Of a stretch of 64,000 nt of DNA, positions 36,026 through 46,303 are shown piece by piece (position 1 is the first letter of the stretch; every line of letters begins with the position of its first letter). Below the pieces are notes generated by a model. The model made no database searches and was not told the origin of the DNA. It saw nothing but the letters and a program-made list of their open reading frames with translations. Where the stretch lies: NCBI GenBank assembly GCA_943846675.1, contig OX044357.1:2170001-2234000 (forward strand), in the 5' to 3' direction. The stretch is from UBA987 sp002292105 (lineage in GTDB: Bacteria; Bacteroidota; Bacteroidia; NS11-12g; UBA9320). Both the position numbers and the translations under genes were made by a program.

Positions 36026-39000
36026 TTATCGAACAATGTTTATTGTGCCTTTGAGCTCGTAGGTTCTTCCTGATGTACTTGTTGCGTTTATTAGGTACGC
36101 ATATATACCCACTTTGCAATAACGCCCCCCAGACTTACCATCCCACTCTTCAGATAAGTTGTCAGACGCATACACTTGTTCTCCCCATCTATTAAAAATT
36201 TCGATGTGATACCGACTTACATTTGTTCCTACCACCTTAAACTCCTCTGTGATTTCAGAACCCCTGCCATTTGGCGAAAATGCTGTCGGCACAAATATTT
36301 GAATGTCTGGAAGCACCCTGATTTTCTCCGTATACTCGTCTGTGCAACCATGAATGGATGTTGCAATGAGCCGAACATTGAAACTGCCTGTATCTATTCC
36401 AAAATCAAACGATGGTGAATGGTTCGTAGAGATGTCTGTTGGCAAGCCAGTGTCAAATTTCCACAAATACGTACTGCTGTCTGCACCTGTACTTGTGTTG
36501 TTAAACTTCACAATAGGGTTTGCAACCGAAACAGCACCAGATGGATAGGCTCTAAACGAAGCGTTAGGAGATTCGTATACATCCACTGCATTTAACCAGG
36601 TTTTATTAAATACACATCCCTTAGGCGACACGGTATGTACCGAAATGGAATACGTACCAGCGTTTTTAAAGGTTGTAGCAGGTTCAAGCTTGTTTGATGG
36701 TTTTTGATTACCACCAAAATCCCATTCAGTTTGCGCCAATGTCCAATCTACCCGTTCCGCATCATACATAAATCTAGGCTTAAACACGAATGGTGTACAC
36801 CCGACAAAATGAGAATCGAGCAAATCAATTTTCGCCTTTGGGTTAATTCTTATTTGGTATTGTTCTTTGTTTGTCGGACAATAACCATCACCTATAAGTT
36901 GCATGTCTAACAACATTTTTCTTTCACCAATTTCTCTCTTGGTCGGTCTGTAAGTAAATACGTTAGTACCGCTATTAAACACCGTATCGCCGTTCGAATA
37001 AACAACGCTTAAATCACCATGTTCCACCTGAAGTGGATTAAGTTCAATCGATTGGCCTTCGCACATGTGACTGGGCACACCGTCGACGATTGTGTAATTA
37101 GGCACTGGGACTACCGTTATTTTATGCGGATAATTGAACGTGCATTTATTGTCAACTACACAGTAATTCAGTACATACGTTTTGTTGTCATTGGTTATAT
37201 TCAATACGTTACCTGAAACATCTTTTCCACTAAACGTACCCAACGCAGGATTAGCTATAAGTTCCAATTGTGGTGTAAATGCACAAATGGTGTCATGTAA
37301 ATCAAACTGAATGCTGGGTTTACAAACGACCGCTAAGCTAACTTCCTTGTTTACATAGCAGCCAAACTGGTCATAGGTAAACAATAAATCTAAACCCCCA
37401 CATTTTTCAGATGCCACACGGCCATTTATTACATCTGCCGGGTCTTTTAAGGAAGTCCAAAATCCTCCACCAAGATTAATATCAAATACCGAATTTAAAT
37501 CTGTTGTATCTCCTTGACATATTTTCTGATCCATTACATAAGATAGATCAATGTCGTCCAACAAAGACAGTATAGCGGTATCAGCTGTTTCACACCCATA
37601 TTCATTTTTAAACACACCAACAATCTGATGATCTCCTATAGACAAACCTGTAAGCTGAATTAAGTGCTTGTTGCCCTGAGGATTATCGGCCAGAGGAACA
37701 CCATCTATCTTCCATTGTATGTCGTACGATCCGAAAGAAAAAAGTCCTGGATCCATATTGATCAGGTTGAAATAACCCGAAGCACCGCAAATCGTCGTTT
37801 TCTCAAGACTTAGCTGCGGCTGTGGAATTACCCAAACACATAAGGTGTCGTGGCTTTTGCACCCGGAAATCATTGATTCCGTAGTGTAGACCTGACATAC
37901 CTCGACGGACTCTGTAATATCACCCAGTCGAGTCAAATCTAAAATGCTACCATTCAAAAGATCGTGGCTAACACCTTCCCAGGTTCCGGTTTTCACAGAT
38001 GGCAGGTTGGTCAAGTCCAGCTGAGCCGTGCCTTCACAAATAGGTTGTATACTTTCTATCTCAACTTCTAATCCCTTATCCACCTTTACTTCCTTAGACA
38101 AGACATTCTTACACTGTAGATTTCCTTTAGACCCCGACACAAGCAATTCGATGTGATCGGCTGTTTCCTGGTAGGCGGCTAAGAAACTATATCTTGCAGT
38201 TATAGAAACTGTATCTGCATTATGCAACCAAAAAAGATTGCTCAAAACAACCCCATTATTGGGTTTTACAACAAATCGAGCAGAATCACCGGCACAATAG
38301 GTGCTATTACCTAGTATTTCACCGAAATCACTCGTCAAATCTTTCTCGCTCTTCTGTATTTCCTTCGATACAACGCGTTTACATCCCAAATCATCTGTAA
38401 CGGTTAGTTCCATTTGGCCCACAATAGGCTTGTCAAACTGGATGGTATCTACAGCCTTATTAGAACTGAAATAAACATTACCGTTTTCTTCTCTAAACGA
38501 CCATTCCACTTTGTGACCTGCGTTACTGTTTAAACTATCAGACTCTAGTTTTAAGCTCCCACACCACAATTCACTCATACGCAAATGGCTTGATGGTAAA
38601 TCATTAACCTTAACAACGTATTTAGTCGATGCAGACGCATTAATAGGACAATTGTCGTCTGTAGCTTTTACGTCTAATTCAAACAATTTGCCAGCCGAAG
38701 ATGCATTTGGAGTCCAACACACCCGTAATTTTTTATAAGGTGCGGTTGATATGGCAACTTCTTTAATTTCTGCATTAGGCAGTTGCGACACCCACTTATA
38801 GCTTACCGTATTTGCACTTTGGTAGGTGCCATCTGGATATACATAAGGAACATCTTGAGCTTGTATGTCGAAACATATTTCAGAACCAGCACACGCGTCT
38901 ATGATATTTGCTGACCTATTGATTGACGTCCCGAACAATTGAGGTGGATTGTTGTGCTGACCTATTGATGTAACCTCAACTAAAATATCACGTCGAACAA

Positions 39001-39901
39001 CGCTCACTAAATGCATTCCTGAGGACGTTTTTTGAAATTTCTCTACCTCAAAAACCAGCGACGCTTTCTCACTGTTTTTGATCGGCGTAAATGCTAAAAA
39101 TCCCGTAATAGGATCCAGTGTTACACCAATCGGAGGATTTGCATTCGGATTTGCATCACAATTTACGACATCACCATTGCACCAAACACTTAAGGGCCTA
39201 TGCAAAAAGTATCCCGTCTGATAATCAATTTCATTTCCAGCACCTCGTAATGGTTTTGCAAAATGAATTGACACCGAATCACCCGAAATGTCGTCCAATA
39301 CTAAACTCCTAGATGCTTGATTAACCGTAAGCAGAATCTCTGGTTGACTAGAAAATGTTGGAGAAGAATGTTTAACGTATGGGTCGATAAAACTGTAATT
39401 GTATAACGTCTCACCAAAAGAAGATTGACTGAGGTTATCAATGTCGTCGGCTCTTGTAGCCAGTTGTACATACATGTCAAAACCGCAGTTTTCATACGAT
39501 TTATAGGTATTGAAATCAATTTCTGTTGTAAAGGTATGTGCTTCTACGCCATAGTTTAATCCAGAGTCGCCACTACACTTTGACATAGTCGAAGCACAAA
39601 TGGGCAATACCTTTTCAATGGACTGTCGTGTTAGAGTGAATTGAGCTAAACTTTTTGAAGTGCAACCATTTCTTGCCGATGAATTGAGATACAATAGGAA
39701 TTGACCACAATCCTTGGTGTTGGTTCCACCACCCTCTCCAGCAATCTTGCATTCGTTGCAGTCGCGGTATACGGTAACAAAAGCTTTATACTTATAGTCC
39801 TTAATATATTTGTAAGTAATCTCCGCACCTAGGATATGAGATCCTAGTGATTGCATTTGGAACACCAAACATAAGGTCGATATAAGGACTAATTTTTTCA
39901 A
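36026..39901 (-). CDS. Large secreted surface protein with type B (gliding-motility-type) T9SS C-terminal domain
   Basis: 1291 aa. Start codon is TTG at 39901, followed by a signal peptide (MKKLVLISTLCLVFQMQSLG) and a Cys-rich N-terminal module (about 20-430: SHILGAEITYKY, NPNANPPIGVTLDP, LRVCWTPN), then Ig/PKD-like repeats, a PKD domain near residue 1100-1180 (PIVKFNNTSTG, SSTYLWKFDTG), and a C-terminal CHU_C domain (PTAFSPNGRG, YHIEIFNRWGEQVY, EEWDGK). This tail targets cargo through T9SS. Adhesion is a likely role (inference). Its first 430 residues align with those of the upstream 1572-aa gene. Confidence 0.87.
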   Translation of the reverse strand: MKKLVLISTLCLVFQMQSLGSHILGAEITYKYIKDYKYKAFVTVYRDCNECKIAGEGGGTNTKDCGQFLLYLNSSARNGCTSKSLAQFTLTRQSIEKVLPICASTMSKCSGDSGLNYGVEAHTFTTEIDFNTYKSYENCGFDMYVQLATRADDIDNLSQSSFGETLYNYSFIDPYVKHSSPTFSSQPEILLTVNQASRSLVLDDISGDSVSIHFAKPLRGAGNEIDYQTGYFLHRPLSVWCNGDVVNCDANPNANPPIGVTLDPITGFLAFTPIKNSEKASLVFEVEKFQKTSSGMHLVSVVRRDILVEVTSIGQHNNPPQLFGTSINRSANIIDACAGSEICFDIQAQDVPYVYPDGTYQSANTVSYKWVSQLPNAEIKEVAISTAPYKKLRVCWTPNASSAGKLFELDVKATDDNCPINASASTKYVVKVNDLPSSHLRMSELWCGSLKLESDSLNSNAGHKVEWSFREENGNVYFSSNKAVDTIQFDKPIVGQMELTVTDDLGCKRVVSKEIQKSEKDLTSDFGEILGNSTYCAGDSARFVVKPNNGVVLSNLFWLHNADTVSITARYSFLAAYQETADHIELLVSGSKGNLQCKNVLSKEVKVDKGLEVEIESIQPICEGTAQLDLTNLPSVKTGTWEGVSHDLLNGSILDLTRLGDITESVEVCQVYTTESMISGCKSHDTLCVWVIPQPQLSLEKTTICGASGYFNLINMDPGLFSFGSYDIQWKIDGVPLADNPQGNKHLIQLTGLSIGDHQIVGVFKNEYGCETADTAILSLLDDIDLSYVMDQKICQGDTTDLNSVFDINLGGGFWTSLKDPADVINGRVASEKCGGLDLLFTYDQFGCYVNKEVSLAVVCKPSIQFDLHDTICAFTPQLELIANPALGTFSGKDVSGNVLNITNDNKTYVLNYCVVDNKCTFNYPHKITVVPVPNYTIVDGVPSHMCEGQSIELNPLQVEHGDLSVVYSNGDTVFNSGTNVFTYRPTKREIGERKMLLDMQLIGDGYCPTNKEQYQIRINPKAKIDLLDSHFVGCTPFVFKPRFMYDAERVDWTLAQTEWDFGGNQKPSNKLEPATTFKNAGTYSISVHTVSPKGCVFNKTWLNAVDVYESPNASFRAYPSGAVSVANPIVKFNNTSTGADSSTYLWKFDTGLPTDISTNHSPSFDFGIDTGSFNVRLIATSIHGCTDEYTEKIRVLPDIQIFVPTAFSPNGRGSEITEEFKVVGTNVSRYHIEIFNRWGEQVYASDNLSEEWDGKSGGRYCKVGIYAYLINATSTSGRTYELKGTINIVR

Positions 39902-39934
39902 AATCGTAACGCACTACTAAGATACGATATATAT

Positions 39935-39967
39935 AAAAAGAAAGCAGTGGGTTTAGCACTGCTTTCT
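39935..39967 (-). terminator. Rho-independent terminator after the 1572-aa surface protein gene
   Basis: A perfect 11-bp stem, AGAAAGCAGTG (39939-39949) with CACTGCTTTCT (39957-39967), and a 7-nt loop, followed on the minus strand by a T-rich run. It lies 19 nt past the stop codon at 39986 and separates the two large surface protein genes. Confidence 0.85.
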
Positions 39968-39985
39968 AATGGTTATTTCATTTTT

Positions 39986-42900
39986 CTAGCGGATAAGTGT
40001 AACTGTACCCGAGTATTTGTATTCTTCGTCGTCCCAACTTACGAGTCTTAAGTAATACGCATATACGTCTTGTGGAACTGGTTCTCTGCGATCGTATGCA
40101 GTTGAATTTGCACTACCATCCCATCCAGCGTCACGGCCATATTTACCGTCCCACTCTGCTAAACGGTCTTTCGTTTCCCATATTACCTCGCCCCAACGGT
40201 TAAAGATAATTAGATGGTACTCTTTAGCAGCGTCGTTAACAACTGGTCTAAATCCATCATTGGCTTCAGGACCTCCACCGTCTGGTGAGAAGGCGTTAGG
40301 AATAAATACCAGAATATCAGGACCAATAATAACAGGGTATGTGAATTGCGACTCGCAACCATACTGCGTTCTTACGGTAAGTGTTACATCATATGTACCC
40401 GTATCTGATGGGTAGAAGAACAATGGGCTTGCTTCAGTTGACGTATCATCTATTTCAGATAAAATACCGAAGTCCCAGATGTTTTCAGAGATGACACTAT
40501 TTAGTTCTGTTGTTACCGTAGACTCATTATTAAACTGGAATTTAGGTAAAGCTGCTGTTTGACTATTGTTTGGATTTGGAGTAAACATAGCCACAGGAAT
40601 AGGGTAAACCTCTACATCAAGGGTTAAGTTCGTATCACAACCAAAGGCTGAAGTCAACTTCAACTGAACGTTATTGTTTCCATTTTGCGTGAATTGGTAA
40701 TTTGGATTTTGGATGTTATCTGATCCTCCATCTGCATAGGTCCACTCGTAAACAGTTGCATTCGGGTCTATTTGGTTCAACATAGTTGTAGTAAACTGTA
40801 CGTCTACTGGATTACAACCGTTTAAGGTATCACCCGTAATATCAGCAACCGGTTTAGGGTGCACAACCACACTCATGGTCTTATCTGTAAACGGACAAAC
40901 GTTGTTGCTATTTTCAACGGTTTGAGCATACAATAGATGTGTGAATACAGAATCTGGGGAGTTTGCAAAACTAAACGTAGTTTGATCTGCACCATTATCC
41001 GCTACTGAACCACCATTTAATGGCAGCCAGAAAACTCCAGTTGAATTTGTATAGTCTGCTTTTACATTTAACACCATATTATCTGTTCGACAAATCGCGG
41101 TGTCATTTGAAATCTCTAAGGTGTGCTGTTGATGTACAATTACTTTCACAGAATCTCGTCCTTCACAACCATGTAAATCAGCATAGTCGTAGAAGATGTC
41201 AATAGGTGAGTTATAATTAGTAACAGCGTCTGGCATAAATACTGCGCCACTTACTGCACCAGCTTCACTAGCAGACCATGTACCTCCAGAATAATTCACT
41301 TCCATATTAACATCGGCATCCAATTCACAGAAAGTAAATGGTTCAAACGAACTATGTACTTCAGAGAATTTAACCTCATTAATAATTGGAACTGGCAGCC
41401 CACGTATCGTTAACGTAGTATCCACAAAAGTTGGACAACCAGATCTGTCATGAGAATAACGCATAACATAGGTAAAGAAACTACCTTCTGGTGGTTGTGG
41501 CGTATTCAACGTATTTAACGTATCACCATTCAACGTGTCTCCTGTAAGTGCAGCATTCAAACCAGCTGCAGCAGCAAATCCAGTTGAATCAATTGCTTTC
41601 CAGATACCGTCATAAGGAAGTACCTTACTTAATACCTTTAGGTCAACAATTCCTTCATCCCAACATAAATCGTTAAATCCTTGATGTGTGATTTCTGGAA
41701 CCAATGCAACTGTAATTTTGGCTGTATCTCTATTGTAACAACCAAACACGTTTCTAAATTCTAATTCCACAACTATAGAGTCAGACGTTTTAGACCCAAG
41801 TGGCATTGCATTCTTATCAATGTAAATTTTATATACCTGAGGGGCACCTGGGTTGCCAGAGCCTTCATCCTTAATAATGTCACTTTCTGTGTAGGTACCA
41901 CAATCAATACACTTCCATGCTTGACGACCTAAACTTAACGTCGCTCCACCTGGTCTGGAAATGATTTCGGTCACATCAACCACTCCTTTATCCTGACAGA
42001 AATAACCATCTCGGATATCGACAACTGGTAATGGATTAACTTTTATTTCAAAAGAATCTGTTCTTACACAACCCGTGGACGGATGTACATAAGTATAATA
42101 CACCTGATTTCGTGTTGAGTTAGTCGCATGTCCGGCTAAATCCGTAATGAACTCGTATCCATTCTCCACTAAAGATGTATTGGCTGGACAGAACCATACC
42201 CCACCTGATGCATTTACATCTTCAACTATTCTCAAGTTAATTTTACCTGCATCATGACATACTTCCATGTCATTTGGCATATCAACATCTGGTAGCTGAT
42301 TAACTGTTATACTCACCGTATCTGCATCATAACAGGTAGTTGTATCTTCAGTTATATAAATTTCTAATTGGAAATCTGTACTGTTCTGTATGTTGTACCT
42401 AAATGTATCAGGTGCATTCATATTGACCCTTGGGTTAGAGGTGATGTCCCACCAACGCAATGATCCAGTTTTCCAGTTACCGGCAGTATCGAATTCAGTT
42501 CCAATCAATTCCATCAGGTCATTCCAACAGTATGTTTTGTCTGGACCTGCATTCGCAATAACAGAATCATTCACTGCAAGAATCATGGTGTCTGTTGCAA
42601 AACAACCGATACTATCGATTACTTTGATAATATACTCGCCACCTGTATTGATATCTATAAGGGCAGTATCTTGACTAATCAAGTTGCCATCTAAGTACCA
42701 TTCTTTGTACAAGGTATCACCTTGCCTAATTCTTATTTCACTTGTATCACGTGGGTCATCCCAATAGGCTAGACTGTCATTGGGGAAGAGACTAATTGAA
42801 TTGTAGGTACAAATTCTTCTATCCGGACCAATCTGAACCAATGGGTTTTCCTTCAGGAATACCGTAGTACTATCCCATGCTGTACAGTTATTTTGATCTC

Positions 42901-44704
42901 TGATTTCTACATAGAATGTTGTATCCGAAGTTCTATTTGGTACAGAAATATCAATGTATGCTGTGGTATCTCCAGTACCCCATTTGTAAGTCACTGGCAA
43001 CGATCCATTGTTTACTTTTGGCTCAAGACGTAACGTAGTACCTGCACAAACAAAGGTATCAGGACCGAAGGCTAAGTCAACCTCCAATAATGGTGGTACG
43101 ACAATCGTATCATAATAATCATTTGGACACTTCGGACTGTTGTTAATTGTATGCTGTACTATATATGTCCCTCCCTTTCGGAAAAGTATGGTATCATATT
43201 GTTTCGAACTAATAAACGAACCTGTGCTTTCAAAGTAGCCAAGTCCTCTATCAAAAATAATCACGCCGTTTGAGTCCTTCAATTGCCATGAATATTTAGC
43301 AGGGTTCTTAAAGTTCGGGAAAGGTTTACTTTCAACGGCATATCTACCACAATCTAATTTTGTGATTTTTCTTTCTGCTTCTGCGATTGGGTTTACTTTT
43401 ACCTGGAATGCACGAACTGTTACTGCATTCAAAGGACAAGCGTCATCACGTGCAGTTACCGTATAGGTATAAGGCAAATCACTTGCAGTTCCGATTGGTG
43501 GTGTCCAACAGAATCTACCAGACTGGTTCAGCGCTTTTGGGTTGACAACTGTAAATGTTGCACCAGGAATACCTCTGTTCCACTTAATGGTTACTGTATC
43601 CGGTGGAGGCTTGGGCAATGGTGGAGGTGGAACCTTCACCTTGTCTTCTGTCGTGATCGTATAACAAATTTGCGACCCTTCACAGACCGTAGTCGAGAAT
43701 TTCCCCTTTATAATGGGCGGATTATTCCCTGGACACTGTTTCGTTATAAACTGCATATCCCGCCTCGTGACCCCGATGACTTCGTATTTGCCTGTGGTGG
43801 CATTTTTCCGCCACTCTTTCACCTCCAACACCGCAACTGTTATTTCATCACATTTTACCGGAGTAAAAATCAAATCACCAGTTTCAGGATCTAAATAAAT
43901 ACCGATTGGTGGATTTGCATTTGGGTTGTTGTATGGTGGCTTTAAAGTACCTGGGAAGTAAGAATCAAATGGGTTTTTGTATGTGTAGTTACCACTGTAG
44001 CTAATTTTGTTATTCCAACCTCTCAATGGGTTAGCAAAACTGTATGATAACGAATCAAAGTTAGCCGTATCCGACGCACCATTGTTATAATAGAACGGCT
44101 GGTTACAACATAAGTAAGCAATTGGCTCTGTTGTCAGTGCAGGAGAAGAGTTACATGGCGCTTTACATAGGTCAATCGTAGCGTAGGTGTAAAAGTTCTG
44201 GTTTGCAGCACCCGATGTAATGTTCGAGTTACGACAACACTGTCCTGTTTCTAATCGAATTTCACAACACCCATTTTTAGTCAAATTACTATAGGGTGCT
44301 TTATTGAAGTCGATGGTTACCGTATAAAAGTGCTCCTCGATTCCATCACCAGTACGACTGGTATTTGAAGGATTACACGGCTTTGTAGCTGTAGCACAAA
44401 CGGGCGTCACGTCTCTAATACTAGTACGTGTCAAAGAGACCCCTTGAGAGGACCCCGTTTTTGTACAAATCAACTTCGTAATGTTACTCGGATTACCGAA
44501 CGGAACACCACCGCAATAGCGGTAATATTTCACAGTAAACTGAAATTTAAGCGTATCAAGACATTTGTACGTGATATCAGCTCCCATTACGTGGGTCGCT
44601 TTTGCCTGTTGGACATTGGCAAAGATGACAAATCCAACCAGTGCTAACGCACTTAAAATCAGGCGCTTCACCTGAAGTGTATGTTTTTGTAGACCTATTC
44701 TCAT
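39986..44704 (-). CDS. Giant secreted surface protein with type B T9SS C-terminal domain
   Basis: 1572 aa. Signal peptide (FVIFANVQQAKA, about 1-36) and a Cys-rich N-terminal module related to the 1291-aa neighbour (THVMGADITYKC, NPNANPPIGIYLDPETG, GRFCWTPP), with a proline tract (VKVPPPPLPKPPPDTV) near residue 350. A long stretch of repeated Ig-like units of about 90 aa with Asp/Cys motifs (GPDTFVCAGTTL, GPDRRICTYN, GPDKTYCWND) follows, then a PKD-like part and a CHU_C tail (IPNAFSPDGGGPE, YHLIIFNRWGEVIW, AEWDGKYG). The tail contains an extra stretch rich in Asp/Ser (GRDAGWDGSANSTAYDRREP) between its last strands. Probably a surface adhesin. Begins 54 nt after the T9SS cargo gene and may belong to the sigma-factor operon. 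Confidence 0.87.
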   Translation of the reverse strand: MRIGLQKHTLQVKRLILSALALVGFVIFANVQQAKATHVMGADITYKCLDTLKFQFTVKYYRYCGGVPFGNPSNITKLICTKTGSSQGVSLTRTSIRDVTPVCATATKPCNPSNTSRTGDGIEEHFYTVTIDFNKAPYSNLTKNGCCEIRLETGQCCRNSNITSGAANQNFYTYATIDLCKAPCNSSPALTTEPIAYLCCNQPFYYNNGASDTANFDSLSYSFANPLRGWNNKISYSGNYTYKNPFDSYFPGTLKPPYNNPNANPPIGIYLDPETGDLIFTPVKCDEITVAVLEVKEWRKNATTGKYEVIGVTRRDMQFITKQCPGNNPPIIKGKFSTTVCEGSQICYTITTEDKVKVPPPPLPKPPPDTVTIKWNRGIPGATFTVVNPKALNQSGRFCWTPPIGTASDLPYTYTVTARDDACPLNAVTVRAFQVKVNPIAEAERKITKLDCGRYAVESKPFPNFKNPAKYSWQLKDSNGVIIFDRGLGYFESTGSFISSKQYDTILFRKGGTYIVQHTINNSPKCPNDYYDTIVVPPLLEVDLAFGPDTFVCAGTTLRLEPKVNNGSLPVTYKWGTGDTTAYIDISVPNRTSDTTFYVEIRDQNNCTAWDSTTVFLKENPLVQIGPDRRICTYNSISLFPNDSLAYWDDPRDTSEIRIRQGDTLYKEWYLDGNLISQDTALIDINTGGEYIIKVIDSIGCFATDTMILAVNDSVIANAGPDKTYCWNDLMELIGTEFDTAGNWKTGSLRWWDITSNPRVNMNAPDTFRYNIQNSTDFQLEIYITEDTTTCYDADTVSITVNQLPDVDMPNDMEVCHDAGKINLRIVEDVNASGGVWFCPANTSLVENGYEFITDLAGHATNSTRNQVYYTYVHPSTGCVRTDSFEIKVNPLPVVDIRDGYFCQDKGVVDVTEIISRPGGATLSLGRQAWKCIDCGTYTESDIIKDEGSGNPGAPQVYKIYIDKNAMPLGSKTSDSIVVELEFRNVFGCYNRDTAKITVALVPEITHQGFNDLCWDEGIVDLKVLSKVLPYDGIWKAIDSTGFAAAAGLNAALTGDTLNGDTLNTLNTPQPPEGSFFTYVMRYSHDRSGCPTFVDTTLTIRGLPVPIINEVKFSEVHSSFEPFTFCELDADVNMEVNYSGGTWSASEAGAVSGAVFMPDAVTNYNSPIDIFYDYADLHGCEGRDSVKVIVHQQHTLEISNDTAICRTDNMVLNVKADYTNSTGVFWLPLNGGSVADNGADQTTFSFANSPDSVFTHLLYAQTVENSNNVCPFTDKTMSVVVHPKPVADITGDTLNGCNPVDVQFTTTMLNQIDPNATVYEWTYADGGSDNIQNPNYQFTQNGNNNVQLKLTSAFGCDTNLTLDVEVYPIPVAMFTPNPNNSQTAALPKFQFNNESTVTTELNSVISENIWDFGILSEIDDTSTEASPLFFYPSDTGTYDVTLTVRTQYGCESQFTYPVIIGPDILVFIPNAFSPDGGGPEANDGFRPVVNDAAKEYHLIIFNRWGEVIWETKDRLAEWDGKYGRDAGWDGSANSTAYDRREPVPQDVYAYYLRLVSWDDEEYKYSGTVTLIR
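41501..41542 (-). repeat. Short imperfect tandem repeat inside the giant surface protein gene
   Basis: Imperfect copies of GAYACGTTRAAT and a half unit, encoding GDTLNGDTLNTLNTP in one Ig-like repeat. Too small to be a functional repeat on its own; it may mark slippage or local expansion. Confidence 0.5.
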
Positions 44705-44758
44705 AATAAACGTGCTAAAATAATATTTTTTGTAGTAACCATTATCGTTTCAATGTCA

Positions 44759-46303
44759 TCAATTATTTATCAAAATCACTTTATTTATGGATAAACTATT
44801 TGAATTCACTGCCTTTAAGTAGTAGACCCCAGACGTCAGTTTTTCGTTGCATGGAATCGTAAATTTATTTTCGGAGTTATCCACCTTGTGCAGAAATGCG
44901 ATTCGCCTTCCTCTGGAATCGGTTAATTCAACCGATTCTGCATTGAGATGAATGACCTCATCTTGTCCTAAAACAAAGGGGTTTGGATACGCCATAGGCT
45001 GCTCTTTGACAGATACATTTTGGCTTGTAAGTGTTGAATTATAAAAAGTTAATACGTTATCAACTTCTTCCATCAACCTTGATTTGACATCACTTTTATC
45101 AACGGCAGCAACATAAGCCAAATCGATACGCTTGAATGACTTGGACTTAAAGCGATCGTATTTTATAACACCTAGTCCATGACGATGACCCGCTGTATCT
45201 CCAGAATTATCGTCCGTCCAACTTTGATTCAATTTTGAATCAGTGGTGTTCGGATAGACAAAATTTGTTATTTGACTTGGGCTTCCAGATAATCCTGAAC
45301 CTACACCATACTTGGGATTCCCATTTGACCAAAGTCCTTGCATGACGTTTAACATTTCTTTCTCGTTTCTAGGCAAGCTTCTGACGGAATCACCATCAAT
45401 AAAACCAATTGAATTATGAATTTTGTGATTCAAAAAAACCGTTCCTGCTGCAGGAAGTGTTTCGCCAAAACCATTTTCGTCTAGTGCATCACCATTAAAA
45501 CCAAAAACCATATTTCGATTTACGTCCGTTTCTAATTGATTACCAAAACGATTACCCAGTTGATAATCAACATATTGACCAAAATAAAAGGGTGCATAAT
45601 CATTGGTTGATCGATTGATTAAAAACAGCTTTACGAATATGGTATTTTCCAAGTCTTTTCTGTCGAATGCATAAACCAATCCTTGGATTTCGATACCAAG
45701 TTTATTGGCTTGGGGAAATATGTTTTCTCCAAATAAATCATTGGCAATAAAATAACAGGCGTAATCTCCTTCAAAGCTTGGGTAGTCACCATTTTCAGGA
45801 TCATAAACACCGTTTAAATTCCAATCAATATAGGGCGCCATAAAAGGGCTAATATTGTTATCGCCATGCTTAGCTGGCCAGTTGTCAATGCGCTCTGAGA
45901 CTTGATATCCTGATGATTCAAAATGCGTTCTATGAAACTCAACACTTTCCCTACTTATTCTCCAAACTTTTGACCAGGTTACCGCGTTTTTGGGCAAATT
46001 GGTAACCGTATCGATTGGGCCGGGCCACAACTGTTGCTTATCCCAATTGCAATTCTTATTGGCGTATACTGTGTCTTCAACAGCACCTGCCATCCAACTT
46101 CCACTATACCGCATAAAACTTGCCGCATTATTATCATCTAGATAATTTATGGGGTTTCCATCTTTGTTTGCGAACAGGCTTCCATTAGATTGAACGATAG
46201 AAGACAAATGACCATTTGAAAGAATGGCGGACTCTGATTGACCAAAGCCAGCAAAAGGCATCGCCATTAACGCACTTAGCGCTATTTTTTTAAACGACAC
46301 CAC
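44759..46303 (-). CDS. T9SS type A cargo protein
   Basis: 514 aa with a GTG start that overlaps the preceding gene's stop by one base. Signal peptide (ALMAMPFAGFGQ), an ectodomain of about 400 aa with SGSWMAGAVEDTVYANKN, PYIDWNLNGVYDPENGDYP and FGQYVDYQLGNRFGN, and a type A C-terminal sorting domain of about 80 aa (YPNPFVLGQDEVIHL, ELTDSRGRRIAFLHK, GVYYLKAVNSNS). The Ca-like Asp/Asn spacing in DWNLNGVYDPENGD resembles thrombospondin/EF-hand-type loops, but this is a resemblance only. It sits in a sigma-led operon, so its level is probably under that sigma factor. Confidence 0.85.
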   Translation of the reverse strand: MVSFKKIALSALMAMPFAGFGQSESAILSNGHLSSIVQSNGSLFANKDGNPINYLDDNNAASFMRYSGSWMAGAVEDTVYANKNCNWDKQQLWPGPIDTVTNLPKNAVTWSKVWRISRESVEFHRTHFESSGYQVSERIDNWPAKHGDNNISPFMAPYIDWNLNGVYDPENGDYPSFEGDYACYFIANDLFGENIFPQANKLGIEIQGLVYAFDRKDLENTIFVKLFLINRSTNDYAPFYFGQYVDYQLGNRFGNQLETDVNRNMVFGFNGDALDENGFGETLPAAGTVFLNHKIHNSIGFIDGDSVRSLPRNEKEMLNVMQGLWSNGNPKYGVGSGLSGSPSQITNFVYPNTTDSKLNQSWTDDNSGDTAGHRHGLGVIKYDRFKSKSFKRIDLAYVAAVDKSDVKSRLMEEVDNVLTFYNSTLTSQNVSVKEQPMAYPNPFVLGQDEVIHLNAESVELTDSRGRRIAFLHKVDNSENKFTIPCNEKLTSGVYYLKAVNSNSLSINKVILINN

